Source: Bacteroidota bacterium (GTDB lineage Bacteria; Bacteroidota; Bacteroidia; UBA8524). Taken from it: a stretch of DNA of 21,540 nucleotides. A program made the position numbers and the translations under genes. The DNA lies in contig DQHT01000074.1 of assembly GCA_003531115.1 (NCBI GenBank), forward strand, positions 1-21,540, given 5' to 3'. The notes under the pieces were generated by a model. The model did no database searches. It was not told the DNA's origin and worked only from the letters and a program-made list of their open reading frames with translations. The first letter of the stretch is position 1. Every line of letters starts with the position of its first letter. Below are positions 1-7,303 of the stretch, one piece after another.

Positions 1-46
1 TTTTCGCTATCTTCCTACTCTATTTCCCGGGATTGGAAAGTTCTTC

Positions 47-373
47 CTAGAAAAAACGAATAAATAACGCCGCAGGTACGATAACCAGTATTGTTACCCA
101 AAAAAGATAAAAGGCGGCATGGGTAAACTTGTTCACCCAGGGGAGTTCAGAATTGACCATAACATAACCCTGCCATTGGCATTTTTTGCACTTATGATGG
201 ATAACACGGTGACCGGTCATCTCATAAGTAGCCTGGCTGAGCCCTCCAAAGCGAAAAGGATTGAGCCCGTTTCGGTGTCCACATTTCGGACAAGTGCCAA
301 ATTTATTGTTGCTGGATTTGTAAATCTTGTTCGTTGATTTCACAGGATTAAATGCAGGATAGTAGTCGTGCAA
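47..373 (-). CDS. small zinc-ribbon membrane protein, hypothetical
   Basis: Encodes about 108 residues. Two CxxC knuckles are visible, CPKC near residue 28 and CKKC near residue 62, which together would make a four-cysteine zinc ribbon. The last 25 or so residues are a hydrophobic segment (from AAFYLFWV to ALFIRFF), so the protein is probably a C-terminally anchored membrane protein with its zinc ribbon in the cytoplasm. I do not recognise a named family and give no function. There is no ATG in the N-terminal part; the TTG at 371-373 is the best visible start, and the true start is uncertain. The cysteine spacing and the tidy C-terminal helix argue for a real gene, although it is short. It is divergent from citrate synthase. 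Confidence 0.6.
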   Translation of the reverse strand: MHDYYPAFNPVKSTNKIYKSSNNKFGTCPKCGHRNGLNPFRFGGLSQATYEMTGHRVIHHKCKKCQWQGYVMVNSELPWVNKFTHAAFYLFWVTILVIVPAALFIRFF

Positions 374-614
374 ATTTGGTGCAAATTTTTTCAGTATAAA
401 AATATTTCGTCAGGAATTCGTCTATAATTTTTAAAAAAATTTATTAAATTCTATAAATCCCCCTTGCCGGATTAAATTTTCAGGCTTTGCGAATAATTAC
501 TAGAGAAAGCGTAGTGATTGATAGCTATAAAAATTCCAAACGGAATTGAACGGGATTTTTTCCATGTACATTTAAAAATCAAGGGTTTATTCATCCAATA
601 CGCCGAACAAATAT
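374..614. other. AT-rich noncoding stretch upstream of citrate synthase
   Basis: This 240-base gap between the divergent zinc-ribbon gene and citrate synthase is AT-rich and has no convincing reading frame. It starts with an 8-base direct repeat, GCAAATTT at 370-377 and 381-388, next to the start of the minus-strand gene. At 518-531 it holds TTGATAGCTATAAA, which matches the FNR consensus TTGAT-N4-ATCAA at nine of ten defined bases. The citrate synthase promoter follows immediately downstream. Confidence 0.4.
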
Positions 615-628
615 TACCTTTGCGGCGT
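600..628 (+). promoter_or_regulatory. citrate synthase promoter (-7 box TACCTTTG inside a dyad)
   Basis: TACCTTTG at 615-622 matches the Bacteroidota -7 consensus TAnnTTTG exactly. It would put the transcript start near 628, about 30 bases before the ATG at 660. No TTG lies at the usual -33 distance. The box is enclosed by a perfect 6-base inverted repeat, ACGCCG at 600-605 and CGGCGT at 623-628, which could be an operator or coincidence. Confidence 0.55.
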
Positions 629-659
629 TGTTTTTCTAGAAAAGCGCAAGACTACGGAA

Positions 660-1979
660 ATGGATAAATTAAAGGAAAAATTTGCAGAGGTTGCCGCACC
701 ATTGGCTGTTTCAACAAAAAAGTTGATCAAAGAACATGGCAATGTGGTATTGGGGCAGTACACCCTGGAACAGGTTTACAGCGGAATGAAGGGCATCATT
801 GGGCTCATAACGGAAACGTCGCTGCTTGATGCAGAAGAAGGTATCCGTTTCAGAGGCTATACGATCCCTGAATTAAGGGATAAGCTCCCTAAAGCAGTTG
901 GTGGCGTTGAGCCTCTTCCTGAAGGTTTATTTTATTTGATGCTGATAGGTGAGTTGCCGACCGAGGCCGATGTTCGTGACATTTCCAACGAATGGGCGCG
1001 CCGCAGCAATGTGCCGAACCATGTGTTCAAAGTGTTAGACGCTTTGCCGAAAACAACACATCCCATGACCCAGTTTACTGTAGCCATCAACGCACTTCAA
1101 ACCGAATCAGTATTTGCAGCAGCTTACAATAAGGGGATCAACAAATCCGACCATTGGAGTTATGTGTATGAAGATGTTATGAACCTCATTGGAAGGTTAC
1201 CACGTGTTGCTGCCTATATCTATCGCCGCACCTATAAAAACGACGAACATATTGAACCCAATCCAAAACTTGACTGGGCTGCCAATTTTGGTCATATGCT
1301 TGGGTTTGGAGAAGTGGAAGGATTTAAGCGGCTCATGCGCCTTTATATGACCATCCATGCCGATCATGAAGGAGGCAACGTTTCTGCCCATGCTACCCAT
1401 CTTGTGGGTTCTGCATTGAGCGACCCGTATATGTCATTTGCCGCTGCCATGAACGGACTTGCCGGTCCTTTACACGGACTTGCCAATCAGGAGGTGATCA
1501 AATGGATCTTCGAGATGCAGGAATCACTTGGCACTACAAAACCAAGCAAAGAACAGATCGCTGTTTACGTTCATAAAACACTGGAAGAAGGAAAAGTTGT
1601 GCCGGGTTACGGTCACGCTGTATTGCGTAAAACCGATCCGCGCTTTACCGCCCAGATGGAATTTGCTAAACGTAATATTGAGCAGGATGATACCATCGAA
1701 ACGGTATGGAACGTATATGATGTGGTTCCGGGTATCCTTGAGTCGCTGGGTAAAGTGAAAAACCCGTGGCCAAATGTGGATGCCCATTCCGGCTCCCTGC
1801 TGGTTCATTATGGCATGAATGAGTACGACTACTACACCGTTTTGTTCGGGGTGTCACGTTCATTAGGCGTATTGGCTCAACAAATATGGGACCGTGCCCT
1901 GGGTTATCCTTTGGAAAGACCAAAATCGGTTACTTCCGAGTGGATGATGAACAAGGTAAAGAGTACAGCTACCGCTTAG
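660..1979 (+). CDS. gltA: citrate synthase, eukaryotic/mitochondrial type
   Basis: Condenses acetyl-CoA with oxaloacetate to citrate, the entry step of the TCA cycle, in the cytoplasm. The 439-residue protein follows the mitochondrial enzyme closely. It has HADHEGGNVSAH around residues 233-244, GPLHGLANQEV with His272 (pig His274), VVPGYGHAVLRKTDPR with His319 (pig His320), and NVDAHSG with Asp374 (pig Asp375), so the whole catalytic triad is present. This is the long type, not the hexameric Gram-negative type seen in E. coli, and is known from several Bacteroidota. The gene stands alone: a promoter at 615-622 and a hairpin terminator at 2001-2026 make it monocistronic. A near-match to an FNR box lies about 100 bases upstream of the expected transcript start, which would fit oxygen control but is only a sequence match. 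The symbol gltA is given by role. Confidence 0.95.
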   Translation: MDKLKEKFAEVAAPLAVSTKKLIKEHGNVVLGQYTLEQVYSGMKGIIGLITETSLLDAEEGIRFRGYTIPELRDKLPKAVGGVEPLPEGLFYLMLIGELPTEADVRDISNEWARRSNVPNHVFKVLDALPKTTHPMTQFTVAINALQTESVFAAAYNKGINKSDHWSYVYEDVMNLIGRLPRVAAYIYRRTYKNDEHIEPNPKLDWAANFGHMLGFGEVEGFKRLMRLYMTIHADHEGGNVSAHATHLVGSALSDPYMSFAAAMNGLAGPLHGLANQEVIKWIFEMQESLGTTKPSKEQIAVYVHKTLEEGKVVPGYGHAVLRKTDPRFTAQMEFAKRNIEQDDTIETVWNVYDVVPGILESLGKVKNPWPNVDAHSGSLLVHYGMNEYDYYTVLFGVSRSLGVLAQQIWDRALGYPLERPKSVTSEWMMNKVKSTATA

Positions 1980-2000
1980 GTTCGAATAAAAATTTAAAGG

Positions 2001-2026
2001 ACCCCGGTAAACGCCGGGGTTTTTTT
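2001..2026 (+). terminator. intrinsic terminator of citrate synthase
   Basis: ACCCCGG (2001-2007) and CCGGGGT (2014-2020) form a perfect 7-bp stem with a 6-base loop, followed by a T run to 2026. It begins 21 bases after the citrate synthase stop. The T run overlaps the stop codon of the convergent TonB receptor gene (2025-2027), so the hairpin probably serves both transcripts, more strongly the plus strand. Confidence 0.9.
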
Positions 2027-4325
2027 ATGCCCATTTCCAGCGAAGTCCGATAAAATACCTTCTCCCCTGAAAGGAAGTGTACACATAAGAGGGATCGAAA
2101 ATTAAAGCATTCGGATTGTTGGCCGTTGGAAGCGGGATGCCTTGTGGGTCATATTCTACCTGTTTATTAAACGGATCGTTGGCACGGGCTATGGAATTGG
2201 CAGCAGGAGTGAAGTTCAGGAGGTTTTTGACGCCGGCATACAGGCTGAATCCAAAGGGAATTTCTTTGGTGAGCTGCAGGTTTTGGATGGAATACCAGGG
2301 CGACATGGGTTCCCTTGGATCCGACGCCGACTGAACAGGAAGGTGCATGGGAGAATAAAGGTTTCCGGTATAATCAATACTCAGGGCACCAAAAGGAATC
2401 TGGTAGCTGACCGACCAGGTGGCTGAAAATCGTTCAGTAAGTAACTGGGTAGCTTTAATCTCTTCACCATTGGGACCGGGATAAACGGTATAGTTATGCA
2501 TCCAGGTAAACCCAAGTTGAGAACGGAGTTTGGAGCTGGGTATCCATTCTAAATTTCCCTGAATTCCCTGCGAAACAGCGTGTCCGGCCAGGTTATCATA
2601 ACGTATCTCGCTTGGATTGCTCAGATAATCAGGAATGATCTTATTGTGGAAGTAGGTATAAAAGAGGGCAGCCTCAGTCTGGATAAACCCTTTTTTAAGA
2701 CTGAAAAAACGCCTCCACTGAAGATTCATATTCCAGCTTCGCTCCGGTTTTAATTCATTGGCAAATACGACCTTTCTTGCTCCGGTGAGGGCGGCATGTT
2801 CTTCGGTGAAGATATTGGCAACCCGGTAGCCGTTTCCTGCTCCAAGCCGAAAGGTTCCGATCTTTTTGATATCCCATTTGTAATTTACCCGTGGTGAAAG
2901 GATGGAACCGTGCAAGCTATTGTAATCATACCTTAAGCCTGTCAAAAGCTCCTTAGTCGCATCAATAAACCAGGAATGCTGAACAAAAACTCCGGGCAAA
3001 AAGATGCGGGATGGATTGGTTTTGGCTGGTCCTGATGTAATAGCTTCTGTTGCCGGGGTATTGTCATCGTACCAGGTATAACGGGTAGCGAGGCCTGATA
3101 GAAGACGGTGTTTGGCAGTGATCGGCTTATGCCAGAGCAATTGTTGGAAGACAATACGCTGGTCTCCAATATAAGGAGTTGTTCCATACCAGGAGTCCTG
3201 ATAATGCCAGCTGGCCGATACCTGATAGATCAGGGTGTCTTTGCCAATACGAAACGGTAAAGCTCCGAGGATCTCACTTCTTTTGGTCGTGATCGTCTCC
3301 CCATAAACCGAATCGCTTCCTGCCCAGTCGGGAGTCCAGTTAAGCTGCCCCCCCCAGCGTTCCTCAAAAACTCCCCGAACGGCAAATTGGGCTTGCCCTG
3401 CTTTCGTTTTCCAGCTGCTTTTATGGAAAAGGGACGCCCGTGTAGAAAGAGCCAGGTCGGTAAACCCGTCGCCGTTATGGTCTATGGGGGTAGCGTATCG
3501 GAAAAGGTTTAGTCCTAATAGATGTTTAACTTTTTTATTTCCATAGCTGGTTCCCAGGTCCAGGTTATGTTCTTCCCATCCGGTTACAAAATAATCTGCT
3601 GCAAAACGGGGGGCATTGGTGGGGTCTTTGGTCACCACATTGATCAATCCACCCACTGCCTCCGAACCATAAAGCGTTGAGGCAGGTCCTTTGATAATTT
3701 CGATGCGGTCGACCAACGCGTTGGGTATGCCGCTTAATCCATATACAGTTCCCAGTCCGCTAACAATGGGCATCCCATCGATGGTTACCATGGTATAGGG
3801 ACCTTCAAGACCGTTTAGGTGGATATCGCCGGTATTACAAATGCTGCAATTGATCTGAGGGCGAACCCCATTGACCGATTGTAAAGCTTCAAAAAGGTTG
3901 GGCGTGGGATTTTTGAGGAAAAAGGCAGGGCGGTAAACCTCAATGGCCACCGGACTTTTGTCCCGGCTCACCGGACTCAGGGTTCCGGATATGACGATAT
4001 CATCCCCCACAAGAGCAGCTTCTTCCAGGGTAATGTCCAGCTTTTTATTTTGTCCGGCCGACAGGTTTATATGCAGGGTTTTGTCCTGATACCCCACCAT
4101 GGAAAAACGTATTTCGTGTTTGCCGGGGGGAATATCCGAGAGGATATAATTCCCTGAATCATTGGCAGCAGTGCCCTTTCCCAATTTTGTAATGCCGATC
4201 GTGGCATAGGCAAGTCCACCATCTTTATCGCTTATTTTTCCATATATACCGGCGTTTTGCCCGAATATTTCTGTCATACACAACAGGACAGAAAGCAGCA
4301 AACCCAGCACCCTCATCTTTATCAT
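2025..4325 (-). CDS. TonB-dependent outer membrane receptor with CxxC in the plug
   Basis: An outer-membrane active importer of 766 residues. In order: a signal peptide (residues 1-23, ending FGQ), a carboxypeptidase-regulatory-like beta domain (about 25-105: GKISDKDGGLAYATIGI, then GNYILSDIPPGKHEIRFS), a plug domain (about 130-235, with TIDGMPI and IEIIKGPASTLYGSEAVGG), and a beta-barrel ending in GRRYFIGLRWKWA. The plug carries NCSICNTGDIH with Cys160 and Cys163, an unusual dithiol for an exposed plug segment and a possible metal or redox site. The substrate cannot be read from sequence; no SusD partner is adjacent, which argues against glycan import and leaves metal, siderophore or cofactor uptake. 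The ATG at 4323-4325 is the longest start, but the ATG at 4314-4316 (residue 4) fits a -7-like box at 4330-4337 better. It follows three secreted paralogues on the same strand. Confidence 0.93.
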   Translation of the reverse strand: MIKMRVLGLLLSVLLCMTEIFGQNAGIYGKISDKDGGLAYATIGITKLGKGTAANDSGNYILSDIPPGKHEIRFSMVGYQDKTLHINLSAGQNKKLDITLEEAALVGDDIVISGTLSPVSRDKSPVAIEVYRPAFFLKNPTPNLFEALQSVNGVRPQINCSICNTGDIHLNGLEGPYTMVTIDGMPIVSGLGTVYGLSGIPNALVDRIEIIKGPASTLYGSEAVGGLINVVTKDPTNAPRFAADYFVTGWEEHNLDLGTSYGNKKVKHLLGLNLFRYATPIDHNGDGFTDLALSTRASLFHKSSWKTKAGQAQFAVRGVFEERWGGQLNWTPDWAGSDSVYGETITTKRSEILGALPFRIGKDTLIYQVSASWHYQDSWYGTTPYIGDQRIVFQQLLWHKPITAKHRLLSGLATRYTWYDDNTPATEAITSGPAKTNPSRIFLPGVFVQHSWFIDATKELLTGLRYDYNSLHGSILSPRVNYKWDIKKIGTFRLGAGNGYRVANIFTEEHAALTGARKVVFANELKPERSWNMNLQWRRFFSLKKGFIQTEAALFYTYFHNKIIPDYLSNPSEIRYDNLAGHAVSQGIQGNLEWIPSSKLRSQLGFTWMHNYTVYPGPNGEEIKATQLLTERFSATWSVSYQIPFGALSIDYTGNLYSPMHLPVQSASDPREPMSPWYSIQNLQLTKEIPFGFSLYAGVKNLLNFTPAANSIARANDPFNKQVEYDPQGIPLPTANNPNALIFDPSYVYTSFQGRRYFIGLRWKWA

Positions 4326-4329
4326 GAGG

Positions 4330-4337
4330 CAAATCTA
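4330..4337 (-). promoter_or_regulatory. possible -7 box of the TonB receptor gene
   Basis: On the minus strand these bases read TAGATTTG, an exact match to TAnnTTTG. Transcription would begin near 4324, which would make the mRNA almost leaderless and would favour the ATG at 4316 over that at 4325. No TTG lies at the usual -33 distance. The box overlaps one of the TTAGA/TCTAA half-sites described in the neighbouring operator entry. Confidence 0.4.
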
Positions 4338-4383
4338 AAACTTAAATTAGAATAAACGAAAAAGAAATTTAGATAAGTCTAAA
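4334..4383. promoter_or_regulatory. candidate metalloregulator operator (TTAGA/TCTAA half-sites)
   Basis: TTTAGATAAGTCTAAA at 4368-4383 is a perfect 6-bp inverted repeat with a 4-base spacer. A second, looser pair, TCTAA (4334-4338) and TTAGA (4347-4351), lies next to the receptor start. Four half-sites in 50 bases directly before a TonB receptor gene resemble operators of DtxR/MntR-type metal-dependent repressors, whose sites often have TTAG/CTAA arms. That assignment is inference. The dyad overlaps the stop codon (4379-4381) of the upstream gene, so the receptor may have its own metal-controlled promoter even though it lies downstream of same-strand genes. Confidence 0.45.
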
Positions 4384-5338
4384 AATCTGACGAATTTAAG
4401 GGTCGCTTTAGTTTTTCACTGAGGGTAAATCCCCAAAGTTCCTGCAGAAACAGCCAGTCTTGGGCGCTTAAAAAAGATTTCAGGTCATCTCTTTTGATCC
4501 AACACATGGGTTGGGGCGGGAATTCGATCCCTGAAAAGACCGGACTGTAGTTAATGCTGTAATAGGCACATTCAAAATGCCATCCATCACTGGTTTTCAC
4601 AAAGGATCCCCGGATCCCGCCGCCCGTTACGGAGCCGGCGTTGAGTTCGGAATGATACACCTGCACGGTTGCTTCTCCATATTCACTTTCGACAAGAACG
4701 GTATCGCTAACGATATAGGCTGTATTAAAATAGCTAAGGGGCATGGTCAGGTTTACGCTGTCGACCCGATAAATAGGAATTTTCCCGCCCTGGACCCCGT
4801 CAAAGATCCTTTTTTGCAAGGCGTCGTAAACAAGATGTCCCTGATCCCCGATATTGACAAAATTGATCAGGTCCAGATGCGCCTCACTTTGCAGCTTTTC
4901 GAGCAGTTGGTTATAAGGCTTGTTGAGTTTGCCTTTTTCCTTGTTGGGAATGTAGAGCGATTTTATGTCGTTGACCTTGATATAAATATAGTTCAGGTCG
5001 AAATGGATTCCACTCCAGTTGTTTCCTCTTAGCGTATCGCGTACCTCCAATAAGATAAAATCTCCGGTATTGGGGTCCATGTCTTCGATCTCATACGTTT
5101 CAGTGAGATATCCGCCCCGATCTGCTGTTGGCAACAGGTTGCCAAGACTTGGGTCGGTATATACTTCTACCTCTCCGGAAAATACTTTGGAAGAAAGGTC
5201 AGTGATATAATCGTAGTACACAGCCTTATAGGCCTGCGCTGCCATAAAGTCGGGGGCACTGCAATACAGCTGGGCCATACTGGGATTTATCGAAAACCAA
5301 CCAGCCGACAAAAAGAGAAGGGACAGAATTTTTTTCAC
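4379..5338 (-). CDS. secreted protein, third of three tandem paralogues
   Basis: Encodes 319 residues with a signal peptide (1-23, ending SMAQ), so it is exported to the periplasm or surface. Not a family I can name. It shares a pattern with its two upstream neighbours. Near the N terminus, YDYITDLSSKVFSGEVEVYTD matches the neighbours' IQTLNEQIVSGEIKVFD and ITKELDRLTLENKVMVYRD. This is followed by NWSGIHFDLNYIYIKV (neighbour: DWVGIRFDKKYLTILV), LVYDALQKRIFDGVQGG, DSVNLTMPLSYFNTAY, and a closing PMCWIKRDDLKSFLSAQDWL. The two halves of the protein look like a duplicated unit. The layout (segment ending 'G-[ED]-[VI]-x-V-[YF]', later 'P-x-x-W') faintly recalls GldN of gliding/type IX secretion, but I would not name it so without a profile search. 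It ends 53 bases before the TonB receptor start and begins 33 bases after the preceding paralogue. Confidence 0.8.
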   Translation of the reverse strand: MKKILSLLFLSAGWFSINPSMAQLYCSAPDFMAAQAYKAVYYDYITDLSSKVFSGEVEVYTDPSLGNLLPTADRGGYLTETYEIEDMDPNTGDFILLEVRDTLRGNNWSGIHFDLNYIYIKVNDIKSLYIPNKEKGKLNKPYNQLLEKLQSEAHLDLINFVNIGDQGHLVYDALQKRIFDGVQGGKIPIYRVDSVNLTMPLSYFNTAYIVSDTVLVESEYGEATVQVYHSELNAGSVTGGGIRGSFVKTSDGWHFECAYYSINYSPVFSGIEFPPQPMCWIKRDDLKSFLSAQDWLFLQELWGFTLSEKLKRPLNSSDF

Positions 5339-5371
5339 GAGGAAGGTATTAATGCGGCAAGTTAATAAACC

Positions 5372-6154
5372 CTACAACCAAATCGCCTCAAAAAACAGCC
5401 ATTCCTCTTCATCTAAAAACGCTTTAAGGTTATCGGCTAGTATCCAGCACATGGGCGCAAAATTTTGATCGGGTTCGTTAAGAGGAGTGTAAGTGATGCC
5501 GTACAAAATCCCTGAATGTTCAACCCGGCAGGTACCAATGATCCTTTCAGGAGTAAATTCTTCATTTCCATAATTTAAAGAGTCTCCGATTGTCTCGTCC
5601 CATTCTACACGTTCCTGGTCAAAGGCTGTGTCAAAGGTGCTTACAGGCATTTTTACTGTTAAGCTATCTGTCCTGTTCACGGTTAAATCTCCTTCCATAA
5701 TTCCCATATAGATTCGCTCCTGAAGTTTATCATACACCTTATAAACGTTATTTTCAATGGTTTGATACGTGACCCATTTCAGGCTGGCTTTTTCCTGAAT
5801 ATAAAAGAGCACCAAGGTCGAGGTGGCTTCCAGTTTGTCGAGATCTCCTTTTTTAACGTAAACGGTTTTATCATCCGTGACCAGAATCGTCAGGTACTTT
5901 TTGTCAAAACGAATTCCGACCCAATCCATCCCTTGCACTTCCATAACATCCACTGGTTTCTTCAGGTTTTTTGCGTCAAAAACCTTTATCTCGCCGGAGA
6001 CAATTTGCTCATTGAGTGTCTGAATGTATTTTTCATAGATCCCTTGTATTGAATTATAGGCCTCATGGTCGGGTCTGTATTCTACCGGGTTGTTTTGGGC
6101 AGGGAGGGCATTGGTTATCCCGCAAAGGGACAAAAATAAAAGAAGCTGCTTCAT
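5372..6154 (-). CDS. secreted protein, second of three tandem paralogues
   Basis: The shortest of the three paralogues, 260 residues, with a signal peptide ending NALPAQ (1-20). The mature part shows the shared blocks: YIQTLNEQIVSGEIKVFD, GMDWVGIRFDKKYLTILV, KVYDKLQERIYMGIMEGD, DSLTVKMPVSTFDTAF, and the C-terminal PMCWILADNLKAFLDEEEWL, which is close to the next gene's PMCWIKRDDLKSFLSAQDWL. There is no enzyme motif, lipobox, membrane helix or C-terminal type IX sorting domain. It sits 69 bases after the first paralogue and 33 bases before the third, so the three are probably co-transcribed. Function unknown. Confidence 0.8.
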   Translation of the reverse strand: MKQLLLFLSLCGITNALPAQNNPVEYRPDHEAYNSIQGIYEKYIQTLNEQIVSGEIKVFDAKNLKKPVDVMEVQGMDWVGIRFDKKYLTILVTDDKTVYVKKGDLDKLEATSTLVLFYIQEKASLKWVTYQTIENNVYKVYDKLQERIYMGIMEGDLTVNRTDSLTVKMPVSTFDTAFDQERVEWDETIGDSLNYGNEEFTPERIIGTCRVEHSGILYGITYTPLNEPDQNFAPMCWILADNLKAFLDEEEWLFFEAIWL

Positions 6155-6223
6155 AGGTTTAGATTCCTAAAGTGGAAGGTAAGTAAACATATAAAACAGC
6201 TCCAAAATTTTGTTTGGGAGAAA

Positions 6224-7165
6224 TCACTCCTCCAAATACTCAAAATTAGCAAACACCTTTTTCCGGATGCTGTAAGATTGAATGGCCAATAAGCTGTTCC
6301 ACTCTTCATCGGTATAAACCTCTTCTACCTCCGATTCGGAAGCCCAGTACCAGGGTTTATATGCATTAAGCTTACCTAATTTATAAGTTGGAGCTATAGA
6401 AACCACTTCCATTTCTATCTCCTCTTCGTTTGCCTCGTACTCGTACGAGAGTACTATTCCGTTTATTGAATCGGAGTTTGCAGGAAAGGTGCTGACCACC
6501 ATTTCCATTACCTCTCCCTGGTGATAGATTTGGGTCCTTTTCAGGTCTTCAGTTTTCAATTTGGTATACAGGCCAGATTCTTTATACGGGGTAATGCCCG
6601 GGTTCTCGTACAATTTAGCACTCAGCATATGCAATAACTCACCGCTGTGCTCCAGAATGGTCATTGGATTCACTTCGCCAAAATTGAAGCTGAAATATTT
6701 GAGCAGGGTATAGCCCCGCCCTATATTTTGTTTTTCAATTTCCCTCAATTCGAGATAATAAACCACCTCACCCCTGTTATTGTTGGTTTTGATCTCCAGT
6801 ACCTGTTCTTTCCATCTCAAGGATGAGGCTGAACGAATAGCCATATTTCTTTCTACAAAGGTATCGACCAGGTTATAGGGGTCTTCCGGCGTTTCCGGAT
6901 TAATGACTTGCCAGTTGTAGGTGATTTTGGTTTCCGCTTTATACTGAGCAGGATCAACGGCCTGTTTCATTTCCTCATCGCGGTATACCATTACTTTGTT
7001 TTCGAGGGTAAGCCGATCAAGTTCTTTGGTAATCCGCGTATAATAATAGGCGGTGGCATTGGCTGTTTCTTCGTTGCGGGTATAAACCTGAAGCGTATTG
7101 TTTTCCTGGGCCAGGGCACTAAAAAAGGTAAAAAGTACCAGGCTACTGAGCACATACTTTTTCAT
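6224..7165 (-). CDS. secreted protein, first of three tandem paralogues
   Basis: Encodes 313 residues with a clear signal peptide (MKKYVLSSLVLFTFFSALAQ, cleavage after 20). It is the most diverged of the trio but keeps the N-terminal block YYYTRITKELDRLTLENKV-x-VYRDEEMKQAV and a C-terminal IAPTYKLGKLNAYKPWYW followed by EEVYTDEEWNSLL, matching the PMCWI...EEWLFF ending of the others. It is rich in Glu. No known family recognised. It begins the putative three-gene unit, about 90 bases after the rho terminator. The region 7166-7253 upstream holds only imperfect -7 matches on the minus strand (TACCTTAG at 7184-7191, TACTATTG at 7205-7212), either of which could drive the unit. Confidence 0.8.
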   Translation of the reverse strand: MKKYVLSSLVLFTFFSALAQENNTLQVYTRNEETANATAYYYTRITKELDRLTLENKVMVYRDEEMKQAVDPAQYKAETKITYNWQVINPETPEDPYNLVDTFVERNMAIRSASSLRWKEQVLEIKTNNNRGEVVYYLELREIEKQNIGRGYTLLKYFSFNFGEVNPMTILEHSGELLHMLSAKLYENPGITPYKESGLYTKLKTEDLKRTQIYHQGEVMEMVVSTFPANSDSINGIVLSYEYEANEEEIEMEVVSIAPTYKLGKLNAYKPWYWASESEVEEVYTDEEWNSLLAIQSYSIRKKVFANFEYLEE

Positions 7166-7253
7166 AGGAGTGGAGTTGGTGTACTAAGGTAATGGATTAT
7201 CATTCAATAGTATACCCTTCAAGGATTTGTTACGGTCCATGTTAAAAGACAAG

Positions 7254-7282
7254 CAAAAAAAATCCCGACCTAAGCCGGGATT
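7254..7282 (-). terminator. intrinsic terminator of rho
   Basis: Read on the minus strand, AATCCCG and CGGGATT (7276-7282 and 7261-7267) pair perfectly over 7 bp around an 8-base loop and run into a long T tract down to 7254. It lies about 20 bases past the rho stop and separates rho from the paralogue cluster downstream. Confidence 0.88.
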
Positions 7283-7303
7283 TCAAAAAGATTATAGAAG
7301 GAA

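Noticed and set aside
4577..5032. Plus-strand frame of 151 codons within the third secreted paralogue
   Set aside because: It is antisense to a gene with a clear signal peptide and paralogues, and shows no protein features of its own.
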